A stretch of DNA of 64,000 nucleotides from Microbacterium sp. MYb66. GTDB taxonomy: Bacteria > Actinomycetota > Actinomycetes > Actinomycetales > Microbacteriaceae. Under the pieces are notes generated by a model that ran no database searches, had not been told where the DNA came from, and saw only the letters and a program-made list of their open reading frames with translations. The position numbers were made by a program, and so were the translations under genes. The stretch is from assembly GCF_002979435.1 (NCBI RefSeq), contig NZ_PCOV01000001.1:434001-498000 (forward strand). The letters run 5' to 3'. This document shows, one piece after another, positions 54,785 to 63,793 of this stretch. Each line of letters begins with the position of its first letter. Position 1 is the stretch's first letter.

Positions 54785-55579
54785 ATGGCAGACATCCGGG
54801 TCGTCCGACAATCCGCCCCGCGGACGGCGCTGCTGCTCGGCCCGCTCCGACGGGTGCGCACCCAGCACGCCGCCGAGGCGGATGCGCCGCCCGTCGGGGG
54901 CTACCGCGAGATCGTGCGTCGCCCCGCCGTCCTGTGGCTCACCCTCCTCACGTTCCTGTCCGTGTTCATCGGCTACGGACAGATGGAAGCAGGCTTCCCC
55001 GCCTTCGCCCGACAGATCTCCGAGGTCTCGACACAGGTCGTCGGCCTCTCCTTCGCCGGGAACACCGCGGTCATCGTCCTGCTGCAGTTCGCCGTGCCCA
55101 GACTCATCTCGGGCAGGAGACGCACCAGGGTGATGCAGATCATGGCATTGATCTGGGCAGTGTCCTGGGTCGTGCTCGGCGCCACGGGATTCCTTCCCGG
55201 CACTCTGACCGCAGCGATCGGCGTGATCGCGTACTTGGGTGTCTTCGCCTTCGGAGAGACGATGCTGCAGCCGACGGTCCCGGCCATCTACAACGATCTC
55301 GCCTCGGACCGCACCAGGGGGAGATACAACGCGATCAACTCCGCGGCCTTCCAGGGCGGTGCCATCGCCGGGCCGCTGGTGGCAGGTGCGATGCGGGGCA
55401 CGGGATGGGGCGCCGGATTCATCGTCGTCATGGTCGCGGGGAGCCTCGCGGTCGGACTTCTGGCGCTCGTGCTCGAAAGCGTCGTGAGTCCCGCGGCGAA
55501 CGGCGTGCCGATGACGGACGGCGAAGGCGCATCCGGCATCCATCGAACGGACGAGGACGGCGGCGTGCGCACGCAATAG
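54785..55579 (+). pseudogene. MFS transporter, C-terminal half only
   Basis: About 264 residues, of which roughly 45-220 match helices 7-12 of a standard actinobacterial MFS transporter: GGYREIVRRPAVLWLTLLTF, EAGFPAFARQISEVSTQVVG, SGRRRTRVMQIMALIWAVSW, FGETMLQPTVPAIYNDLAS and RGRYNAINSAAFQGGAIAGP. The first six helices are missing: residues 1-40 are Arg-rich, non-membrane sequence. The other end continues into a Gly/Asp-rich tail. It begins right against the divergent unknown gene. A deletion that replaced the 5' half is the simplest explanation; a functional half-transporter that pairs with another is less likely. Confidence 0.6.
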
Positions 55580-55588
55580 GCTCCGAGC

Positions 55589-56089
55589 ATGGCTCTGGAG
55601 TCTCTGTTCCTCCGACTCGACCGCATCGCGGGAGGGCGGCAGTCCGGCGTCGCGATCAGCGAGGCCGACCGCACCCACCCCAAGACCGTACGCGCGTTCA
55701 CCTGGATCCTCTGGCTTCTGGTGGTCGAGCTCGTGCTCGGCATCGGTGCCGTCATCGTCGCGCTCGTGCTGGCTGTGGACGGGGAGTCCGTCTCGTTCGC
55801 GGTGTGGATGCGAACGCTGGTCGTGCTCGCCATGACCGCCACGCTGTTCTACTTCGCCTGGCGTGCGCGGCGGGGCTGGCGATGGGCCTATCGGCGCCTG
55901 CGTCTGTTCGCGCAGATCTTTCCGATCATCACGCTCGTCATGGCCGCGATCCCCGGCCTGTATCCGCTCTGGATGGTGTCCGAGCAGATCGTGTTCAGCC
56001 TGATCATGATCGGCATCGCCGACTTCCTCACCAGTGACCACATGCGCAGCACGTTCGCCGCGCCGCGTGCCGGGGGCGGAACCGGATAG
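55589..56089 (+). CDS. Four-helix membrane protein of unknown function
   Basis: The 166-residue product has four hydrophobic helices (AFTWILWLLVVELVLGIGAV, MRTLVVLAMTATLFYFAW, LFAQIFPIITLVMAAIPGLY and VSEQIVFSLIMIGIADFL) linked by Arg-rich loops and a Gly/Ala tail. It starts nine bases after the MFS remnant. No function can be assigned. Its length and helix pattern resemble other small actinobacterial membrane proteins. Its end lies 88 bases before the topoisomerase start. Confidence 0.75.
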   Translation: MALESLFLRLDRIAGGRQSGVAISEADRTHPKTVRAFTWILWLLVVELVLGIGAVIVALVLAVDGESVSFAVWMRTLVVLAMTATLFYFAWRARRGWRWAYRRLRLFAQIFPIITLVMAAIPGLYPLWMVSEQIVFSLIMIGIADFLTSDHMRSTFAAPRAGGGTG

Positions 56090-56177
56090 CACGGCGGCGC
56101 GCACGACGCCACTCCCTTCCGAAGACCCCGGCGCATGGCCATCCTCGATCCCAGAGGACGAGAGGGAGGCCGCACGG

Positions 56178-57191
56178 ATGGCACGACTGATTCGCGTCGT
56201 ACCCGGGGAGGACCCGGGCTTTCGGCGTATGCGCTCCGGGTCGGGGTTCCGCTACGTCGATCAGGCCGGTGAGAGCGCACCGGAGGCGGACCGGGAACGG
56301 ATCCACGACCTGGTGATCCCGCCCGCGTGGCAGGACGTCTGGATCGCCGCCGACCCGTTGGCGCACATCCAGGCGGTGGGAATCGACGGCGCAGGACGCA
56401 AGCAGTATCTGTACCATCCGCTGTGGCGGGTCACCCGTGACCGCCGCAAGTTCGTCCGTGCTCTCGATCTGGCCGCAGCCTTGCCCAGCGCCAGGGCGCA
56501 GGTCACCAGGGCGCTCAAGGAAGAAGGGCAGACGAAGGAGCGCGCCCTCGCGATCGCCTTTCGTCTTCTCGATGACGCGGCGCTCCGGATCGGATCGGAG
56601 CGGTACCTGGTACGACACGGCAGTCGCGGCCTCACCACACTGCGACGGCGCGACGTGCGCGTCGCGGGAAGCGACGTGGCGTTGTCCTTTCCCGCCAAGA
56701 GCGGTCGCACCGCCTCGATCGAGATCACGGACGAGTCGCTCGCTGATGCACTCACGGACTTCGCCGCCGGGAAGTCCGGGGCGTTCCTGCTGGCCTACCG
56801 CCGAGGCCGCAGTCGCGTGCGCATCTCGCCGGCTGAGGTGAACGCGTATCTGCGCGAGGTCACCGGGGCGTCGTTCTCGGCGAAGGACTTCCGCACGCTC
56901 CACGGGACCATCATCGCCGCCGATGCCCTGGCTCGGATCGGCGAGCTCGATCGGCGCAAGGAGCGCAGTCAGGCGGAGCGCCTCGCTGTGCAGGCGGCGG
57001 CGACAGCACTCGGGAACACGACCGCCGTCGCGCGCGGCAGCTACATCGATCCCCGCGTGTTCAGCCAGTACGCGCGCGGGCGGACGCTCGATCTCTCCGT
57101 GACGCCGGAGACGGCCATCCGGCGTCTGCTGGGCGGCCCGGAGATCTCGAGGAAGGTCACCCGAAGATCGGGAGCCAGACGACGGCGATGA
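56178..57191 (+). CDS. DNA topoisomerase type IB
   Basis: The 337-residue enzyme is of the bacterial/viral type IB family, which relaxes supercoils by cutting one strand through a 3'-phosphotyrosine. Catalytic Tyr289 lies in GSYIDPRVF; upstream residues include the RRDRRKFVRALDLA segment, the VAGSDVALSFPAKSG strand and the KDFRTLHGTIIAADAL helix that holds the catalytic Arg/His. The length is typical. ATG 56178 has GGGAGG upstream. Its last 35 bases overlap, on the opposite strand, the 3' end of the unknown gene. Its biological need in this genus is unclear. Confidence 0.9.
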   Translation: MARLIRVVPGEDPGFRRMRSGSGFRYVDQAGESAPEADRERIHDLVIPPAWQDVWIAADPLAHIQAVGIDGAGRKQYLYHPLWRVTRDRRKFVRALDLAAALPSARAQVTRALKEEGQTKERALAIAFRLLDDAALRIGSERYLVRHGSRGLTTLRRRDVRVAGSDVALSFPAKSGRTASIEITDESLADALTDFAAGKSGAFLLAYRRGRSRVRISPAEVNAYLREVTGASFSAKDFRTLHGTIIAADALARIGELDRRKERSQAERLAVQAAATALGNTTAVARGSYIDPRVFSQYARGRTLDLSVTPETAIRRLLGGPEISRKVTRRSGARRRR

Positions 57192-58164
57192 GCATGGGGA
57201 TGAGCGGCGTGGCGACTGCCGCAACGACAGGCCACCACCGCACACGGGTGTCGACGGTTCGGGCACGCTCGCTGAGCAGGTCGCCGTCGCGACGGTACGT
57301 CTCCGGGTCGAGCGGTTCGGCGGCCTCGTCGCGATAGAGCAGCGTGCGGCGTCCGAATCGGTCATGCAGGGCCGCGATGACCGTGACGAACCCGCGCAGC
57401 TCGGCCTCATCGGTGAGGTCGACTGCGGGGAAGTAGACGTGCAGCGTGCTGTCGATTATCTCCAGGTCGAGTTCGGCGCTCTCGTCGAGGAGGATCGCCA
57501 TCAGATCCGGCGTGAGGACATAGAGGGCGTCGGTCTCGTAGCCGCGGGGCACCGAGACTTCGAACACGTCGCTGAAGTCGCCTTCCAGCCGCAGTTGCGA
57601 CGTCCCGGTCGGGCGGCGGGGGAGGACGCTGAGCGCCCCACCACCGCGCCTCGAGCGGAGCGTGATCCGCGGAGCCTCGGATGGGAGCGGGATGCGCACG
57701 GCGCGTATCGTGTGCATCGTCGCACCCTCGCGATCGCCCACCACGAAGGTGCGTTCGATGCTGTCGAAGGGAATCTCGGTGTGCCGCGCGTCGAGGTGGT
57801 CCTGCGCCGTGCGGCTTCCCCGATCGATCTGCTCGTCGACGGACCCACCCCAGACGCGATCGCCGACGTCCGCGCGAAACGTCCATCCCAGGGCTTCCGC
57901 GATGCCGGCCAGCACGGCTCGCCGCCGACGGTGACGGCGGATCGCGACGGTGGACGCGGCGACGATCGCCGCGCCCGCGAGCACCGTTCCCAGCTGCCCG
58001 AGCAGGAGGGGGGTGTCGCGCAGCTCGAACCCGACGGGAAGCAGATGGAACGCGACGACCGCGGCTATCAGGAGATAGGCGGCGGATGCGGCGACCAGCG
58101 GGACCCCGCCCCGCCCGCGGTGGTCTGCGTGCGGGGCGGGGTCGTCGGCGGAGTCGGTCAGCAC
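57157..58164 (-). CDS. Membrane protein of unknown function
   Basis: The roughly 335-residue product has two N-terminal membrane helices (residues about 18-60, LVAASAAYLLIAAVVAF and LGQLGTVLAGAAIVAAS), a long soluble middle and a final hydrophobic segment (LIPMLIAVVWLPIFG) that together suggest membrane anchoring with a large internal domain. GTG 58164 is used: it lies two bases after the neighbour stop. The last 35 bases overlap topoisomerase. No conserved motif is recognised; it shares the DUF3137-like look of helices plus a beta-rich middle. Confidence 0.65.
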   Translation of the reverse strand: MLTDSADDPAPHADHRGRGGVPLVAASAAYLLIAAVVAFHLLPVGFELRDTPLLLGQLGTVLAGAAIVAASTVAIRRHRRRRAVLAGIAEALGWTFRADVGDRVWGGSVDEQIDRGSRTAQDHLDARHTEIPFDSIERTFVVGDREGATMHTIRAVRIPLPSEAPRITLRSRRGGGALSVLPRRPTGTSQLRLEGDFSDVFEVSVPRGYETDALYVLTPDLMAILLDESAELDLEIIDSTLHVYFPAVDLTDEAELRGFVTVIAALHDRFGRRTLLYRDEAAEPLDPETYRRDGDLLSERARTVDTRVRWWPVVAAVATPLIPMLIAVVWLPIFG

Positions 58165-58166
58165 TT

Positions 58167-58664
58167 TCAGGGCTTGTAGACGATCGCGATGTTCAGCTGG
58201 CCGCTCTCGCGTGCCCACGCGAGCCAGTGCGGCTCGTTCGTACCCGTGAGTCGCTGGATCGGAACGACGTAGATCCCCTGCTCGGGCCGGCTCAGCGCGC
58301 GGAACTCGGGCTTCTTCGAGATCCAGATCGAGTTCCCGCCATCCCAGGGCTCGAGGCACGTGTAGACATAGCCGTGTTCCCGGAGGTTGATGCGGTCGGT
58401 GAGGCTTTCCGCCTGCTGCCGGAGCTCCGCGACGATCTCAGAGGGGACTGTGCCGTCGAGAGTGAACGCGGCGACGTCGTAGACGTTGCCCTCGCCGAAG
58501 TCGCGGGTGGCGAGGATCGTCAGCTCGGTGACGCCCTTGTCGGCGGTTCGGGTCCACAGCGCGTGCGAGTTCTTGGCTCGCTTGTTCATCAGGAAGCCGC
58601 CGAAGTTCACCTTCTGGAAAGCGAAGTCATCGAGCTTCGACGCGATCGCTGCACGTGTCGTCAT
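58167..58664 (-). CDS. Uncharacterised 165-residue protein
   Basis: This soluble cytoplasmic-looking protein begins TTRAAIASKLDDFAFQKVNFGGF and has a conserved-looking centre (VYDVAAFTLDGTVPSEIVAEL, about residues 61-81) and an aromatic C-terminus (PHWLAWARESGQLNIAIVY). I recognise no family motif. It is followed two bases later by the unknown membrane protein and so heads a two-gene operon. A 141-base gap holds its promoter and that of the divergent STAND regulator. A link to that regulator is possible but not shown. Confidence 0.65.
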   Translation of the reverse strand: MTTRAAIASKLDDFAFQKVNFGGFLMNKRAKNSHALWTRTADKGVTELTILATRDFGEGNVYDVAAFTLDGTVPSEIVAELRQQAESLTDRINLREHGYVYTCLEPWDGGNSIWISKKPEFRALSRPEQGIYVVPIQRLTGTNEPHWLAWARESGQLNIAIVYKP

Positions 58665-58805
58665 GGGGTCTTCTCCTTGTCCGGGGAGGTCGGGCCGCCT
58701 CTCCGTCGAGCGAGCCTAGGCGCGGACGACCGGGCGCCGTCGGAGCCCGAACGAGCCCGAACGCGCGTCCTCCGCGACGGCCACGGCCTGCCATAGGCTC
58801 GACTC

Positions 58806-61259
58806 ATGCCCGCCCCGCGCACACTCGACGAGCTCTGCATCGGGCTGGGACGGATGCGTGCGGAGGCCGGCTCCCCGTCCTATGCGGAGATCGCCCGCCG
58901 GATCGGTCGCGTGCGCCTCGGGGCGGAGCCGCCCAAGGTGACCGTCTACGACTGCTTCCGTCCGGGGCGTCGTCGGGTGGACGATCGTCTGGTGGGCGAC
59001 ATCGTCCGTGTCCTCGGCGGCGGCGACGCTGCGGCGGACGAGTGGCGCGAGACTGCCCGCATCCTCAACGGTGAACGATCGGGCGTGCACATCGAATTGT
59101 CGCTCGCTCGTCGGAACGCACCCGGCGCCGAGATCGGTCGTGAGGAGCTGATCGCCGCCGTGCCGGAGGCCGATGTGCTCATCCTCACAGGGCTTCCCGG
59201 AGCGGGGAAGAGCACTCTGGCATCGGCGCTGACGGGCCCTGCTCCCGTTCTCACCGTGGAGCTGCGCGAGTCCGAGCCCGACCGACCGCACGCAGACCCC
59301 ATCGACATCCTCCGACGCATGCTGGGAGCTCTGGGCGTCCGCTCCCTGCCGTACGAGTTGGGGGGCCTTCGTGAGCGATTGCGCTCCGCTGCCCGCGACA
59401 CGACGGTGATCATCGAGGATGTGAGCGACCCCAGGCGTCTCGCCGCGCTGATCGTTCCCGGCGTGCGCTTCATCGTCACCGCGCGCGTCGACCTCGCCGA
59501 CCTGGAGAACAGCGTGCGAGGCGTGGGCGTGCGTGTCGCGCGGATCACCGTGCCGCCGATGTCGGATGCCGACGCACGACGACTCCTCGCGAGCCTGCTG
59601 TCCGTCGAGAGGACCGCTCTTCCCGCCGGAGCGGACCGCGCTGTGCGCGCGGACGCGCTGGGGAGGATCGTCGCCGTCGGCGGAGGGATCCCCCTCGATC
59701 TGGTCATGCTGGCCGGAATCGTCCGGGAGAACGAAGGCTGGTCGTTCCAGGATCTGGCGTCGCGATTCGAGCACGAGCCTCGTGACGCCCGCATCCGTCC
59801 GGTGCTCGAAGCCGCCACTCGCTCCCTCTCCCACGGCGAAGCCGACCTGCTCGCGGATGCCGCGCTGCTCGACCGGGACATCGACGAAGAGGTGCTCATC
59901 GCCGCGGCAGGACCGGACTCCGCAGAGGATCTGCACCGTCTCCACGCGCGGCACCTGGTCGAGCGGCGCGACGGACACGTGCAGATGCACGCGACGGTGT
60001 TCTCCTTCGCCGCTGAGCGATCACGTTCCCTGCGTCCTTCCTCGGCCCGACGGGGGTTCGTGGAGAGGTCGGCGACCGCGGTCCTGACGCGCATCGACGA
60101 AGATCCCGACTACGCGGCGCGCGAGGTCGGGACGGTGCTGGCCGTCGCGACCGCTGCGCGGGAGCACGGGCTCGACTCGGCGACGGAGCGGCTCGCGATC
60201 GGGGCGCACGCCGCTCTCTCGAGATGGTCGCTGTGGAACGAGTCGCTGCGACTGCACGATCTGGCCGCGCGTGGGGACGGGCTCGATCTCGTGCCGGAGA
60301 TCGCCCTCGGCGTCGCGCACTGCGCGGAGAAGCTCGGGCGTCTCGACGAGGCGCTGATAACACTGCATCGCGTGCGGAGGATCGCGACGGGGGCATCCCT
60401 CGCCCGGACGTGGAATCAGATCGGCAACGTGCAGCGTTGGATGAGCCACCTCGACGAAGCGCTCGAGTCCTATCAGCGTGCGATCCGGCAGGCGCGCGTC
60501 GCGGGGGACAGGATCATCGAGGGGCGCGCCACCGGCAACCACGCCGACACTCTCCGCATCCTCGCTCGTTACCCGGATGCGCTGGAGCAGTACGCCCTCG
60601 CCTTGCAGATGGCGCAGGAGGAGGGCGACGACCTCAATGTGGCCGTCGTGCGCGGCAACCGCCCGTTGCTCCTGCTCGCGATCGGGCGGCTCGATGAAGC
60701 GGAGGCGGAGTTGCAGGGGTTGCTGGACGAATCGAGCGTCGATTCGCTGCCGTTCGTGCGCAGGACGCTGGCGCTCGTGGCGGAAGCGCGGGGCGACGAC
60801 GTCCGCGCCCGGCAGCTGTTCGAGGATGCGATGCGGACCCTTCAGACCGCCGGCGAGTTCGCCACCTCGGCCGATCTCGAGCTTCTGGACGCCCGGATCG
60901 CCGGCCGTGCCGGCGACTTCGTCCGCGCCATGGCCGGCGCCGCGAACGCCTTGCGCGAGGCCGAGCGTGCGGGCTCGCCGCTGATCGCGACCGAGGCCGC
61001 GAACTCGCTCGCGGAGATCCTGGCGCGTGCGGCAGCGGACGGCTCCGCCGACGACGGCCTCCTCGACGACGCGGAACGGCATGCTCGGGAGGCGCGGAGC
61101 ATCGCGGAGGCGACCGGAGATCGAGCCGAAGTCGCCCGGAGCGATGCGATCCTCTCCACGATCGCTGCGGCCCGTGGTGATGGGGGAGCGTCCACGGCCC
61201 TCGCGCTGGCGTCCGCGCAGGTCTACGCGGCGATCGGGCACCGTCTGAAGACGTCGTGA
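58806..61259 (+). CDS. STAND NTPase regulator with HTH and TPR domains
   Basis: The 817-residue protein starts with a helical N-terminal domain (residues about 10-90) containing PSYAEIARRIGR and VYDCFRPGRRRVDDRLVGDIV, the HTH-like layout seen in actinobacterial AfsR-related regulators. The NTPase domain has Walker A GLPGAGKST (residues 129-137), Walker B TTVIIEDV and the sensor VRFIVTARVDLADL. From about residue 490 come TPR repeats (ALGVAHCAEKLGRLDEALIT; QIGNVQRWMSHLDEALESYQ). STAND proteins switch on by oligomerising when TPRs bind a ligand. No effector domain or operator is seen. It is divergent from the unknown pair. Confidence 0.82.
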   Translation: MPAPRTLDELCIGLGRMRAEAGSPSYAEIARRIGRVRLGAEPPKVTVYDCFRPGRRRVDDRLVGDIVRVLGGGDAAADEWRETARILNGERSGVHIELSLARRNAPGAEIGREELIAAVPEADVLILTGLPGAGKSTLASALTGPAPVLTVELRESEPDRPHADPIDILRRMLGALGVRSLPYELGGLRERLRSAARDTTVIIEDVSDPRRLAALIVPGVRFIVTARVDLADLENSVRGVGVRVARITVPPMSDADARRLLASLLSVERTALPAGADRAVRADALGRIVAVGGGIPLDLVMLAGIVRENEGWSFQDLASRFEHEPRDARIRPVLEAATRSLSHGEADLLADAALLDRDIDEEVLIAAAGPDSAEDLHRLHARHLVERRDGHVQMHATVFSFAAERSRSLRPSSARRGFVERSATAVLTRIDEDPDYAAREVGTVLAVATAAREHGLDSATERLAIGAHAALSRWSLWNESLRLHDLAARGDGLDLVPEIALGVAHCAEKLGRLDEALITLHRVRRIATGASLARTWNQIGNVQRWMSHLDEALESYQRAIRQARVAGDRIIEGRATGNHADTLRILARYPDALEQYALALQMAQEEGDDLNVAVVRGNRPLLLLAIGRLDEAEAELQGLLDESSVDSLPFVRRTLALVAEARGDDVRARQLFEDAMRTLQTAGEFATSADLELLDARIAGRAGDFVRAMAGAANALREAERAGSPLIATEAANSLAEILARAAADGSADDGLLDDAERHAREARSIAEATGDRAEVARSDAILSTIAAARGDGGASTALALASAQVYAAIGHRLKTS

Positions 61260-61309
61260 CGGCCCGAGGGGCGGCGGTTCGCCGGTCGCCCGGGTGACAG
61301 GATGGATGC

Positions 61310-63793
61310 ATGGACACCGCCAACCTCACCCGCGAGGAGACAGCCGCGCGATCCGCAGCGCTCACCGTTCACCGTATCCGTGTCGAACTCGATCTGACGG
61401 GTGCGCCGGAGCGCGCGCGCAGCGGATTCCCGACAGTGACGATCCTCGAGTTCGATGCCACCGTCGAGACGACCTGGCTCGACTTCATCGGCGAGGAGGT
61501 CCGACGCGTCGTCGTGAACGGCGTCGATCAGGAGGTCGTCTACGACGGTGCGCGGATCCCGGTGTCGGGGCTCGCTCCGTCCAACGTCGTCCGCGTCGAG
61601 GCCGTCGGCGCGTACAGCCGCTCCGGCGAGGGGCTGCACCGCTTCCACGACCCGGTCGACGACCACACGTACCTCTACACGCAGTATGAGCCCGCGGATT
61701 CTCGTCGGGTCATGGCCTGCTTCGAACAGCCCGACATGAAGGCCGCCTTCACCTTCGTCGTGGATGCGCCGTCCGGCTGGGAGGTGCTCTCCAACCAGTC
61801 TCCCGCTCACACCGATCTCGGAGTCGGGGTGCAGCGGGTCGAGTTCGCCCCGACGCTGCCGATCTCGAGCTACATCACGGCGATCGCCGCCGGGCCGTAC
61901 GCCCGTGTGGACGGCGAGTGGGAGCGCGAGGAGCAGCGCATCGCACTCGGAGTGTTCGTGCGGCGGTCTCTGGCTCCGCATCTGGAGGCGGACGAGATCC
62001 TCGAGGTCACCCGGCAGGGACTCGACTTCTTCACCGACGCGTTCGCATACCCCTACCCCTGGGGCAAGTACGACCAGATCTTCGTGCCCGAGTACAACCT
62101 CGGCGCCATGGAGAACCCGGGCCTGGTGACCTTCACGGAGGCGTACCTGTCGCGTGGCGCGGCGACGGACGCGCAGCGAGCGGCGCGGGCGAACACGATC
62201 CTGCATGAGATGGCGCACATGTGGTTCGGCGATCTGGTCACGATGACCTGGTGGGACGACCTCTGGCTCAAGGAGTCGTTCGCGGACTACATGGGCTCGC
62301 ACGCCTCGGCGGTGGCGACTCGCTTCCATGACGCCTGGGTCAAGTTCGCGGCCAACCGCAAGGCCTGGGCCTATCAACAGGATCAGCTGCCGACGACGCA
62401 CCCGATCGTGGCGGACATCACCGATCTCGAGGCCGCGAAGCTGAACTTCGACGGCATCACCTACGCCAAGGGCGCGGCAGTGCTGAAGCAGCTGGTCGCC
62501 TTCGTCGGAGATGATGCCTTCTTCGAGGGAGCCCGGCGATACTTCGCCGCCAACGCCTTCGGGAACACGACGCTCGACGACTTCCTCGTGCAGCTGAGCG
62601 CGGTGTCCGGGCGCGACATGAGCGGGTGGTCCGCGGCGTGGCTGCAGACGTCCGGCGTGTCGACTCTCTCGTTGGAGACGGATGGCGAGGGGAACCGGTT
62701 CCTGCACCAGACGGATCCCCGTCCCCACCGCCTCCGCATCGGGCTGTACGACCGGGTCGACGGTCGCATCATGCGGCGCGAGCAGCGTGAGCTCGACGTG
62801 GAGGGCGAGCGCACGAAGGTGGATCTGCCGGAAGCGGACCTGGTGCTCCTCAACGACGACGACCTCACCTATGCGAAGGCGCGACTCGATGAGCGCTCAC
62901 TGCACGTGGTCGAGGAGTCGCTGTCGGCGATCGACGACCCCCTCGCGCGGGCGCTCGTGTGGTCATCTCTGTGGAATGCGACTCGCGATGGGGAGCTGGA
63001 TGCCCCGCGATACCTCGCCATCGTCCGCACGCATGCGCCTGCGGAAGGGAACATCGGCCTGCTCGCGGGCATCCTCGCCAACGCGATGTACGCCCTCCGG
63101 CATTTCGTCCGAGATGAGAACCGGGGAAACGAGCACCGGAACTGGGCAAACGCGGTGCGGAGCGCGCTGCACGATGCAGAGGCGGGCAGCGATGCTCAGC
63201 TCTCCTGGGCACGGGCGCTCGCGACGGCATCCGGCTACGACGACGTGCACCACGACGAGGTGCGCGGCATGTTGGACGGGCGCGTCCCCGAGGGGCTCGT
63301 GGTCGACCCGGATCTGCGCTGGCAGCTTCTCACGGCGCTGGTCACCACGGGGCACGCCGACCTCGCGGACATCTCGGCCGAACAGGAGCGCGACGACACC
63401 GGCAGCGGGCATACCGCGGCGCGCCGGGCACGTGCGTCGTTCCCCGAGGGGGGAGTGCGACGGGCAGCGTGGGAGTCCGCGTGGGATGACCTGTCGCTCA
63501 GCAACGATCACATCGACGCCGAGATCGCCGGCTTCCGCGCGGGGGGACGGCGGGACCTGGTCTCCGCCTTCGACGACGAGTACTTCGCGCGGATCGGACG
63601 CGTGTGGCAGGAGCGCAGCATCGAGATCGCGAGACGGCTCGTGCTCGGATTCTTCCCTGCCGCTGAGTCCCTGCAGCCGGTGGACAGCTGGCTCACGGCG
63701 AACACGACGGCGCCGGCGGCGCTGCGGCGGCTCGTTATCGAGCAGCGCGATCACCTGGAGCGCGACCTCCGCGTGCGCGAGGCGCAGGGCTAG
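61310..63793 (+). CDS. pepN: Aminopeptidase N
   Basis: PepN removes N-terminal residues from peptides; it is an M1 zinc enzyme of 827 residues, as expected for actinobacteria. The substrate motif NLGAMENPGLVTF is near residue 264 and the zinc site HEMAHMWFGDLVTM (HExxH with the later Glu in KESFADY) is near residue 300. The C-terminal helical domain is complete. ATG 61310 is chosen; it lies 51 bases after the STAND gene. Its stop overlaps the stop of the GNAT gene on the other strand by three bases. It is probably cytoplasmic. Confidence 0.96.
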   Translation: MDTANLTREETAARSAALTVHRIRVELDLTGAPERARSGFPTVTILEFDATVETTWLDFIGEEVRRVVVNGVDQEVVYDGARIPVSGLAPSNVVRVEAVGAYSRSGEGLHRFHDPVDDHTYLYTQYEPADSRRVMACFEQPDMKAAFTFVVDAPSGWEVLSNQSPAHTDLGVGVQRVEFAPTLPISSYITAIAAGPYARVDGEWEREEQRIALGVFVRRSLAPHLEADEILEVTRQGLDFFTDAFAYPYPWGKYDQIFVPEYNLGAMENPGLVTFTEAYLSRGAATDAQRAARANTILHEMAHMWFGDLVTMTWWDDLWLKESFADYMGSHASAVATRFHDAWVKFAANRKAWAYQQDQLPTTHPIVADITDLEAAKLNFDGITYAKGAAVLKQLVAFVGDDAFFEGARRYFAANAFGNTTLDDFLVQLSAVSGRDMSGWSAAWLQTSGVSTLSLETDGEGNRFLHQTDPRPHRLRIGLYDRVDGRIMRREQRELDVEGERTKVDLPEADLVLLNDDDLTYAKARLDERSLHVVEESLSAIDDPLARALVWSSLWNATRDGELDAPRYLAIVRTHAPAEGNIGLLAGILANAMYALRHFVRDENRGNEHRNWANAVRSALHDAEAGSDAQLSWARALATASGYDDVHHDEVRGMLDGRVPEGLVVDPDLRWQLLTALVTTGHADLADISAEQERDDTGSGHTAARRARASFPEGGVRRAAWESAWDDLSLSNDHIDAEIAGFRAGGRRDLVSAFDDEYFARIGRVWQERSIEIARRLVLGFFPAAESLQPVDSWLTANTTAPAALRRLVIEQRDHLERDLRVREAQG

